Below, in pieces: positions 27,608-34,429 of a stretch of DNA of 64,000 bases. The stretch is taken from positions 620,001-684,000 of the forward strand of contig JADIYP010000001.1 of assembly GCA_016705235.1 (NCBI GenBank), given 5' to 3'. The notes below the pieces were generated by a model. The model was not told the origin of the DNA. It saw nothing but the letters and a program-made list of their open reading frames with translations, and did not search any database. This DNA comes from Candidatus Leptovillus affinis (GTDB lineage: Bacteria; Chloroflexota; Anaerolineae; Promineifilales; Promineifilaceae). Position 1 is the first letter of the stretch, and the number at the start of each line of letters is the position of its first letter. Position numbers and translations under genes: made by a program.

Positions 27608-28219
27608 ATGAGCAGCACCCAACAGCTAGAAGTTGAAGTGAAATTTTTACTGGCCAATCGGGTTGAATTTCGTGCCCGGCTGCTTGAGGTTGGGGCGGTG
27701 TTAACCAAACCGCGCGTGTTTGAACGGAATGTGCGATTCGACACGCCGGATAACCGGCTTTTACGGCAGGAAGAACTGCTGCGGCTGCGCCAGGATACGG
27801 CCGTGCGCCTGACATACAAAGGTCTCGCCGCCGAAGATGCCCACAGTGAGGCCAAAATACGCGAAGAGTTGGAAATACAGGTCAGCGATTTCGATACGGC
27901 GGCATTGATTTTTACGCGTCTGGGTTTTGCTCCAGTGCAAGTTTATGAGAAATACCGCGAAACCTTCACCTGGCAGAACGTGGAAATCGTCTTGGATGAG
28001 CTGCCCTACGGCGATTTTGTCGAGCTGGAAGGCCCGGAAGCAGCCATCAAAACGGCCGTCGCCGACCTGGGCATGAACTGGGACAAACGCATCACCAACA
28101 ATTATCTGGGCCTGATGTCGGCCATTAAAGCCTTTTACAAACTGGATTTCGATGACCTGACCTTTGCCAATTTCCAAAATATCCGCGTTCGGATGGCGGA
28201 TTTAGTGCCTACAATTTGA
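27608..28219 (+). CDS. CYTH-domain protein (class IV adenylate cyclase / thiamine triphosphatase-like)
   Basis: About 203 residues from ATG 27608. The diagnostic ExExK motif is LEVEVKF at the N-terminus. Charged strands follow (VRFDTPDNRLLRQEELLRLRQ, VRLTYKG, REELEIQVSDFD, VEIVLDELPYGDFVELEG), lining the triphosphate tunnel. Members cleave or cyclise triphosphates (ATP, thiamine triphosphate, inorganic triphosphate); which one cannot be told. It starts 25 bp after the carrier gene and may be co-transcribed. The in-frame start at 27572 overlaps the carrier gene and is less likely. Confidence 0.85.
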   Translation: MSSTQQLEVEVKFLLANRVEFRARLLEVGAVLTKPRVFERNVRFDTPDNRLLRQEELLRLRQDTAVRLTYKGLAAEDAHSEAKIREELEIQVSDFDTAALIFTRLGFAPVQVYEKYRETFTWQNVEIVLDELPYGDFVELEGPEAAIKTAVADLGMNWDKRITNNYLGLMSAIKAFYKLDFDDLTFANFQNIRVRMADLVPTI

Positions 28220-28260
28220 CAAAGAAACGTACAATCGTATCTGTTCAAGTTTCTCTGGCA

Positions 28261-28320
28261 AGACCCCAAGGGTTTGGCATCCCCATAATCCAAGCTCTCA
28301 GGAGCAAACCTTTGGAGTCT
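28261..28320. repeat. 60-bp palindromic element, copy 4
   Basis: Left arm AGACCCCAAGGGTTT and right arm AAACCTTTGGAGTCT (two departures from perfect complementarity), with the usual CTCTGGCA left flank and GTA right flank. It lies between the CYTH gene and the GyrA-CTD gene, 46 bp before the latter's start. Confidence 0.85.
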
Positions 28321-28366
28321 GTAAGTTACGTACAATTTACAAAATCGCCTGCGAGGGAGTAACTGT

Positions 28367-29398
28367 ATGATTACCGAACGACCCGATTTGAGCGCAGTAT
28401 CACCAGAGATTCAGGCTTATGTGGAAGCTCTGGAAGAAGAAATTGCTCGCCTGCAAAGCGGCAGCCCTGTCCGGCAAAAGGAAGAAACGCCGCCGGAACC
28501 CAGCGAACCGCCGACCCCGTTTAATGTGATCACCATCAGCAAAAAAGGCATGGGCAAACGAACGCCGCGCCATTTTTACGGCCGTCAACGCCGCAGCGGC
28601 ATGGGTGTCTTTGATCTGGAAACAGCCGAGGACGATCCGCCCACGCTCCTCACTGTCGCCCATGAAGACGAAGCCATTCTACTCTTCACCGATTTTGGCC
28701 GCGCTTTTCGGTTGACGGTGAACAGTTTAGCCGAAGCGCCGGTGCGCGCTCGCGGGCAAAACATCATGAACCTGTTCCAATTTCGACCGCACGAACATAT
28801 TGCGGCTGTTTTACCGGCTGATGGCGGCCAATATGTGGCTCTGGCCAGCCAACGCGGCTGGGTGCGCCGCGTGCCGGCCTCGCGGCTTAATCAGACCCTG
28901 ATCCCTGGCATGAGCTTCCACGATGTGCAGCAGGGCGGATATGTGACGGCCGCCTGTTGGACGGAAGGGGACGGCGATTTGTTGGTGGTCACCGAAAATG
29001 GGTTGGGCATACGGTTTGCCGAAACCCAGGTCCATAAAACGGGCACGCTGGCTTTGCGGGTAGATTTGGGCGATAAGGTGGTGGCGGTAACGGCCGTTAC
29101 CGAAGAAAGCGGCGTCTTCCTCCTCAGCCACGATGGCAAAGGAACCATCCGCCAGATGTCTGGCTTTCGCGCCAACAAAGCGCCCGGCGCCGGCGGCAAA
29201 GTCGTCCTGAAAACCGACAAACTTGTCGGCGCGCTGACCGTTCAGCCGGAAAACGACCTATTCATCATTTCCCAACTTGGCAAAATCATCCGCTTCAAGG
29301 CCGACGAAGTGCCGCCCAAAGAAGGTGTTGTGCAGGGCGTCAACTGCATCGCTCTGCGCAGCGACGAAGCAACGGGGATGACGGCCGTGCGTCTGTAA
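28367..29398 (+). CDS. Stand-alone GyrA/ParC C-terminal beta-pinwheel protein
   Basis: 343 residues. Apart from a charged N-terminal helix (EIQAYVEALEEEIARLQ, about 15-31) and a Pro-rich linker, the whole protein is the DNA-wrapping C-terminal domain of topoisomerase IIA A subunits. A GyrA-box-like sequence QRRSGMG at 74-80 (consensus QRRGGKG) and blade motifs such as DEAILLFTDFGRAFRLTV, RARGQNIMNLFQF, VALASQRGWVRRVP and IISQLGKIIRFKADEVP recur. There is no catalytic domain or tyrosine region. GAGGGAG lies upstream of ATG 28367. It might partner a GyrA lacking its tail, or act as an independent DNA-bending protein; both are inference. Confidence 0.85.
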   Translation: MITERPDLSAVSPEIQAYVEALEEEIARLQSGSPVRQKEETPPEPSEPPTPFNVITISKKGMGKRTPRHFYGRQRRSGMGVFDLETAEDDPPTLLTVAHEDEAILLFTDFGRAFRLTVNSLAEAPVRARGQNIMNLFQFRPHEHIAAVLPADGGQYVALASQRGWVRRVPASRLNQTLIPGMSFHDVQQGGYVTAACWTEGDGDLLVVTENGLGIRFAETQVHKTGTLALRVDLGDKVVAVTAVTEESGVFLLSHDGKGTIRQMSGFRANKAPGAGGKVVLKTDKLVGALTVQPENDLFIISQLGKIIRFKADEVPPKEGVVQGVNCIALRSDEATGMTAVRL

Positions 29399-29475
29399 GC
29401 AATCAAGTGTTCAAGTAGTTGGCGGTCAGATTCACCTGACCCCGCAATCATCTCATCACCTGCCAAAGGAGCCTC

Positions 29476-30657
29476 ATGTTAAACAAAGCCCTATCCATTG
29501 CCGACGAAATTATCCGCCTCCGACGTGATATCCATCAACATCCCGAATTAAGCTTTCAGGAATTCCGCACCTCTGCCCTGGTAGCCGATACCCTGCAAGA
29601 AATTGGCATTGATATACAAACCGGCGTTGGCCGCACCGGCGTCATCGGCCGAATTGGCAGCGGCGACGGCCCCACCATCGGCATCCGCGCCGACATGGAC
29701 GCCCTGCCCATCGTCGAGAAAAATGACGTGCCCTACTGCTCGCAAAACGCAGGCGTGATGCATGCTTGTGGCCACGATGCCCACACCGCCATGCTGCTCG
29801 GCGTGGCCCACTTGCTCAAACAAAGCTATCTGACAGAACCGTGGTACGGCAATGTGCGCCTGATCTTCCAACCGGCCGAAGAAGCCTTCGATAACCAGGG
29901 GATCAGCGGCGCAACCGCCATGATCAATGACAACGCGCTAGAAAACCTGGATGCCGTGATTGCCTTGCATGTCGCATCAGACCGCACGTCGGGCGAGTTT
30001 TATTTTCAGGATGGGTACAGCCTGGCGGCGGTGGATCAGTTTGAAGCGTGGATTCGCGGTGACGGCGGGCACGGCGCATACCCGCACAACGGCAGCGATC
30101 CCTTGTTCATGCTCGGCCCTATTTTGAGCACGCTTTACGCCATCCCTTCGCGCCAGATCAATCCCCTGCGCCCCAGTGTGGTGAGCCTGGGACAGGTTTG
30201 TGGCGGGCAAGTGACCAACGTTATCCCCAATTCTGTGCATATGTTGGGGACCATTCGTTCGTATGAAGAAACGGTGCGCCGTCGTTTGTGGGCCGAAATT
30301 GAGCGGGCGCTGCAATTGAGCGAAACCTTGGGCGGTGGGTATTCGCTGGAAATTCAGCAGGGGTATCCGGCTATGTTTAACGATGCGCGGGTGAATGGCT
30401 GGATGCGAGAGGTGGCGCGCGAGGTTGCCGGGGAAACGGCCGTTATCGACGCTGAGTTTGGCATGGGCGCGGAAGACTTCGCCTACATGACCCAAAAAGC
30501 GCCGGGCGCAATGTTTATGCTAGGCGCGGCCACGCCAGACGGCCGTGAGCGCCATCACCACACAGACATTTTTGACATCGACGAACGCGTGCTGGCTTAC
30601 GGAACGGCCGTGCTCGCCGAAACCGCGCGGCGATTTGTTACCAAAGTTCTGTTGTAG
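29476..30657 (+). CDS. M20D-family amidohydrolase (IAA-amino acid hydrolase / N-acyl-amino acid deacylase-like)
   Basis: 393 residues with the M20D signatures RRDIHQHPELSFQE, GIRADMDALPI, MHACGHDAHTAMLLGVA, IFQPAEEAF and near the C-terminus GMGAEDFAYM. These supply the Cys/His/Glu ligands of the metal centre and the catalytic Glu pair. The family removes acyl groups from amino acids or peptides. AAAGGAG sits 7 nt before ATG 29476. It stands alone downstream of the GyrA-CTD gene (77-bp gap). Exact substrate not deducible. Confidence 0.9.
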   Translation: MLNKALSIADEIIRLRRDIHQHPELSFQEFRTSALVADTLQEIGIDIQTGVGRTGVIGRIGSGDGPTIGIRADMDALPIVEKNDVPYCSQNAGVMHACGHDAHTAMLLGVAHLLKQSYLTEPWYGNVRLIFQPAEEAFDNQGISGATAMINDNALENLDAVIALHVASDRTSGEFYFQDGYSLAAVDQFEAWIRGDGGHGAYPHNGSDPLFMLGPILSTLYAIPSRQINPLRPSVVSLGQVCGGQVTNVIPNSVHMLGTIRSYEETVRRRLWAEIERALQLSETLGGGYSLEIQQGYPAMFNDARVNGWMREVAREVAGETAVIDAEFGMGAEDFAYMTQKAPGAMFMLGAATPDGRERHHHTDIFDIDERVLAYGTAVLAETARRFVTKVLL

Positions 30658-30791
30658 TCACTAAACAGGTATTGAAATAGCACAACAATTAAAGCTGCCA
30701 AAACCCATACCAATCGTGGAAAAAACGAAATTCCCACGACCAATCGATACAAAGAACACGCGTTCTATAGAATTCTACACCGGTTTTCTTT

Positions 30792-30797
30792 TATAAT
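30792..30797 (+). promoter_or_regulatory. Candidate -10 box TATAAT before the secreted repeat protein
   Basis: TATAAT in the AT-rich 315-bp gap upstream of the gene at 30973. No convincing -35. The gap also holds a small hairpin CGTGG/CCACG near 30715-30738. I see nothing else there. Confidence 0.3.
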
Positions 30798-30972
30798 GCC
30801 TCTGTCTACTTCGCATAGGAGGAAATGGTAGATTTTCCAAATTAGTGTTGCTATTTCACCTCTCACCCCACTGTCGGAATGCCGGCAATTAATCACAGAA
30901 CCAGCACATCTTAAAAAACCGCATCTACCGTCCTTTCCAGCAAAAATAGTTATTTTAGGAGGCATAGAAAAC

Positions 30973-32058
30973 ATGAACAATTCAGCACTCAAACAAAAGT
31001 TGACACCCATTCTACGTTTTAGGTCATTAGCGATCTTGCTGGTTGTGATGGTTGTGCTGCTCGTCGGCCCAGGCATTGCCGCGTCTAGCACCATCCCCAC
31101 AATCGCCATCACTGGCGTAGCTGTTGACCAAACCGTGACAATTCAGACCTACAACTACCCGGCAAACCAGAATTTTGTGGTTACCATGGGACCGATGGGG
31201 TCACAGGGCATTGATGGGTACTATGTATCCACAATCAATTCGGGCAATGGCGGCTCTTTCCCGGCGACCTTTGCCATTCCTGATCAGCTCAAAGGCTCGT
31301 CCCAAATTGCCATCCGTCTGCAAAGCGCTCAAGGCTTTTTCAGCTTCAATTGGTTTTATAACAACACAACCAACACCGGCACTGGCGGCTTGCCTACGAC
31401 TCCAGGCTTCACTGGCATTCCCACATTTGCCATCGCCTCTGTAGCTGTGGACCAAAACGTCACCATTACCACCAATAATTTCCCGGCAGGGCAAAAATTT
31501 ACCGTAACGATGGGCTACATGGGTACACGGGGCATTAACGGCTTTGTGGTTGGCGAACTGGATTCCGCCGCCGGTGGCACATTAACCGCCACCTTCCCCA
31601 TTCCGGCGCAGTTGGTTGGTCAATCTCAGATTTCCATCCGGGCGCAAACGGGGCACACGTACCCACTGAATCCTTTTTACGCCTTTAACTGGTTCTATAA
31701 CAATACCGCCGGCACAGGCGGGCAACCTCCGGTTCCACCTCCGAACACAGGGTATACCGGCATCCCCACCTTCAAGGTGTGTGAAGTAGCCAAAGATGGC
31801 ACGGCGACGATTGTGACGAATAACATGCCGCCCGGACAAGACTTCACAGTCACCATGGGGTCCATGTATACGGCCGGAATCAACGGCATCGTTGTTGGAT
31901 CGTACAATTCCGGTGATGGCAGCAGCCAGCGGTTAACCTTCCCGATTCCCCAGCCGTTGTTCGGCTCGGCGCGGATTGCGATTCGGGCGCAAACCGCGCA
32001 CGCTTATCCGTTCTTTGCGTATAACTGGTTCTTCAACAACACGGCGGCCGTTTGCTAA
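30973..32058 (+). CDS. Secreted protein of three about 95-residue beta repeats
   Basis: 361 residues with AGGAGG 11 nt upstream of ATG 30973. Signal peptide/TM at about 15-38 (LAILLVVMVVLLVGPGIAAS). The mature protein is three tandem homologous units, each beginning with IPT(F/I), then VTMG.MG..GI.G, and ending in (F/Y)NWF(Y/F)NNT, at about residues 40-130, 150-250 and 270-361, joined by Thr/Gly/Pro linkers. Similar repeats occur in secreted Chloroflexota proteins, but I know of no function. It is followed by a strong terminator at 32085, so it is monocistronic. Confidence 0.75.
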   Translation: MNNSALKQKLTPILRFRSLAILLVVMVVLLVGPGIAASSTIPTIAITGVAVDQTVTIQTYNYPANQNFVVTMGPMGSQGIDGYYVSTINSGNGGSFPATFAIPDQLKGSSQIAIRLQSAQGFFSFNWFYNNTTNTGTGGLPTTPGFTGIPTFAIASVAVDQNVTITTNNFPAGQKFTVTMGYMGTRGINGFVVGELDSAAGGTLTATFPIPAQLVGQSQISIRAQTGHTYPLNPFYAFNWFYNNTAGTGGQPPVPPPNTGYTGIPTFKVCEVAKDGTATIVTNNMPPGQDFTVTMGSMYTAGINGIVVGSYNSGDGSSQRLTFPIPQPLFGSARIAIRAQTAHAYPFFAYNWFFNNTAAVC

Positions 32059-32084
32059 AACTTGCAGCTAAGTAGACACAGAGA

Positions 32085-32117
32085 GGCGTTTGGGGGAACT
32101 CCCCAGACGCCTTTTTT
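32085..32117 (+). terminator. Intrinsic terminator of the secreted repeat gene
   Basis: Stem GGCGTTTGGGG/CCCCAGACGCC with a five-base loop, followed by T6 at 32112-32117. Confidence 0.9.
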
Positions 32118-32193
32118 GTTTAGACCGGCTGATGATGGCTCAACTCGTGCCACAACCGCGACAACGCCTGGCGCGTGATAATTGTCGGGGCCG

Positions 32194-32378
32194 CAGCAAT
32201 TCTCAATTTAACCAGAAATGTGTCATGCTGAGGTCCTCCGAAGCATCCCGTTCAGCCCTAATGACCAATACATGGGGATGCTTCGCTCCGAAGACTCCGC
32301 TCAGCATGACAGTTCAGCGTAAAGTGCAAAGAAATTACCTTGTTCGCACGAATGCCTGATCTAAATTGAGAATTGCTG
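32194..32378. mobile_element. 185-bp MITE, copy 2
   Basis: Perfect 17-bp terminal inverted repeats CAGCAATTCTCAATTTA and TAAATTGAGAATTGCTG, flanked by a perfect 9-bp duplication TCGGGGCCG (32185-32193 and 32379-32387). About 90 percent identical by eye to the copy at 23138. It sits 18 bp upstream of the promoter of the LysM gene. Confidence 0.93.
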
Positions 32379-32395
32379 TCGGGGCCGGGCGCAAA

Positions 32396-32424
32396 TTGTT
32401 GTTTCATGAGCGCTATGTTACAAT
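32396..32424 (+). promoter_or_regulatory. Promoter TTGTTG-17-TACAAT for the LysM-domain gene
   Basis: -35 TTGTTG (32396-32401), 17 bp, -10 TACAAT (32419-32424). It is followed by about 125 nt of 5' leader containing a hairpin at 32438-32460. Confidence 0.6.
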
Positions 32425-32437
32425 CTTTGGCTGTCTC

Positions 32438-32468
32438 TAGCGCAATGGCTCATTGCGCTATATTTTTG
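32438..32468 (+). terminator. Leader hairpin with short T-run (possible attenuator)
   Basis: Perfect 10-bp arms TAGCGCAATG and CATTGCGCTA around a GCT loop, then TATTTTTG. It begins about 8 nt after the predicted transcription start, so it would be the 5' end of the mRNA. Confidence 0.5.
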
Positions 32469-32554
32469 TAAAGTTATCGCGCTCGCTGGCGACAAACTAA
32501 GAAGAGGCGAAATCGAGTACGGCCGTAGCCGCACCCGATAAGAGGAAGCAAAAC

Positions 32555-34207
32555 ATGAATAGAAAAACCCTTGTTCTGACGGCCGTCCTGGCTGTCTTTA
32601 TTCTGGCTGTAACGGTACGGCCGTCTCGCCAGGCAGTCGCTCAACAAGCCAACCTGCTCACCAACCCCGGTTTTGAAGAAGGTTACTACAACCAAGACGG
32701 TATCCCCGAAATTGCCGTGCCGACCGGCTGGCGCATGCACTGGGTAGACGGCCAGCCTTTCCCCGGCTCCAACGGCAACGCCGCGCGGCCCGAAACCGTC
32801 GTCTGGAATATCAAAGACGCCCCACCCAATGAGCAAACCCTGTTTTTCCGCGATGGCTCTTATGCCCTAAAAATCTTCAAAGGGTGGGCACCAGTTTATG
32901 CCGGCCTATCGCAAGACGTAAGTGGTCTGGAGGTTGGCCGCCGGTATCGTCTGGCGATCCCTATTTACATCGACATCGTGGAAACCTATGAAGGCGGCAA
33001 AAAAGCCCCCAGCAATCTGGATTCTGGTCAGGTTCGCCTGGGAACCAGCGCCCCCGGCGCCGCTTTCCGCGATGAATCGGCTATCCAATACAGCGGTTGG
33101 TGGACGGCCGGCAACATCCAGCCCTTTTATCAGGCTTACCCGGTGTTTTTGCATGATTTCACCGCCACGGCCGCAACCATGACCGTCTGGATCGAAATGG
33201 CCTCCAAAGACCCTTACATTAACAATGGCTTTTTCATGGATGGTTTTGCGTTAATCGCCCTCGACGAGCGTGATAATACGGTTTCTGCGCCCTCCAATCC
33301 TGCGTCCAGCCAACCGGCCGGACCGACATCCACGCCGCAGCCCACGCCCACACCCCGCGCCGATGGCGCCGTGGTTCACATTGTTCAGGCGGGCGACTCT
33401 TTCTGGGGGTTGGCGATTCAATATCACGAGGTGATGGGATTAACGGCCGAAGAGGCAGTAAAAGCTATTCAGGAATTAAACAACAACCCGACCTATATCA
33501 ACCCTGGTGATGAGCTGGTTATTGTGCCGCCCAATCAAACGCCGCCAACGGCAACACCCGAACCCGTGGCGACAGAAGCCACGCCCACAACGGAAGCCGA
33601 AGCGCCAACGGTTGAACCAACGGCCGTACTCACCGATACGGCCGTTACCAGCAACACCGGCCTCAACACAATCACCAACGCCAACACCGCCAACGGCATC
33701 TGTGTCAGCGCCTTCGACGACGCCAACGGCGACGCAGTACGCGATCAAGAAACGGAACCGCTGATGGCCAATGTCGCCGTAAGTGTGTTCCAGGGCGGCA
33801 AAAATGTCGCCTCCTACGTCACCGATGGCGTGGCTGAGTTCTATTGCTTTGAGAACCTGACCGCTGAATCCTATCAGGTACAGGCCTTCCCACCGGCCGG
33901 ATACCGCACCACGACGCCGGAAAGTTGGGCCGTTGCCGTGACGGAAGGCGTGATAATTCCTGTCGCCTTTGGCCTGACTACTGCGCCGCAAACAGTGGCT
34001 GACGCCGCGATGGCGGCCGACGCCGCGATGGCGGCCGACGACACGGCCGTGCAGGCCACGCCTGAAACCCCCGCCACCTCAGACACAAGCGCCCCCGTCG
34101 AAGAGTCCGGCGGCTTTCTGTCCAACATGAGCGGCATTATTCTGATCGTCGTCGCCTTCCTGGTTTTGTTGGCTGGCGTAGGGGTTTTCCTGCTGCGTCG
34201 CGGATAA
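32555..34207 (+). CDS. Secreted LysM protein with carbohydrate-binding-like and SdrD-type domains, C-terminal anchor
   Basis: 550 residues. Signal peptide (about 1-30). A beta-sandwich region begins NLLTNPGFEEGYYNQDGIPE, typical of carbohydrate-binding-like modules (about 32-245). A Pro/Thr linker follows, then a LysM domain (VVHIVQAGDSFWGLAIQYH ... INPGDELVIVP, about 270-325), another linker, then an SdrD/Cna-B-type fold (GICVSAFDDANGDAVRDQETEP, about 380-470), and a C-terminal membrane helix with LLRRG tail. Two exact 18-bp tandem repeats at 34001-34036 encode DAAMAA twice. LysM suggests peptidoglycan or glycan binding at the cell surface. Terminator at 34257. Confidence 0.8.
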   Translation: MNRKTLVLTAVLAVFILAVTVRPSRQAVAQQANLLTNPGFEEGYYNQDGIPEIAVPTGWRMHWVDGQPFPGSNGNAARPETVVWNIKDAPPNEQTLFFRDGSYALKIFKGWAPVYAGLSQDVSGLEVGRRYRLAIPIYIDIVETYEGGKKAPSNLDSGQVRLGTSAPGAAFRDESAIQYSGWWTAGNIQPFYQAYPVFLHDFTATAATMTVWIEMASKDPYINNGFFMDGFALIALDERDNTVSAPSNPASSQPAGPTSTPQPTPTPRADGAVVHIVQAGDSFWGLAIQYHEVMGLTAEEAVKAIQELNNNPTYINPGDELVIVPPNQTPPTATPEPVATEATPTTEAEAPTVEPTAVLTDTAVTSNTGLNTITNANTANGICVSAFDDANGDAVRDQETEPLMANVAVSVFQGGKNVASYVTDGVAEFYCFENLTAESYQVQAFPPAGYRTTTPESWAVAVTEGVIIPVAFGLTTAPQTVADAAMAADAAMAADDTAVQATPETPATSDTSAPVEESGGFLSNMSGIILIVVAFLVLLAGVGVFLLRRG

Positions 34208-34256
34208 TCCGCGGTCTGTGGACGACGCACAGAATCCGAAAAACGAAACACAAAAT

Positions 34257-34281
34257 ACGCGCCTTCGGGCGCGTTTTTTAT
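34257..34281 (+). terminator. Intrinsic terminator with TTCG tetraloop
   Basis: ACGCGCC (34257-34263), loop TTCG, GGCGCGT (34268-34274), then a T-run. Confidence 0.9.
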
Positions 34282-34429
34282 TGGGCGTGTCATTAACGTG
34301 CCGATTGCGTCAGTTTACCGACAAGTTTCATCCCGGCTGAGGGCGTACACTAACAAGACGAAAAGGGGAACAATATCTACCCTCCCGGCGTTTAACGCAT
34401 GACATTCATTCATTTTTTAGAGGTTATCA

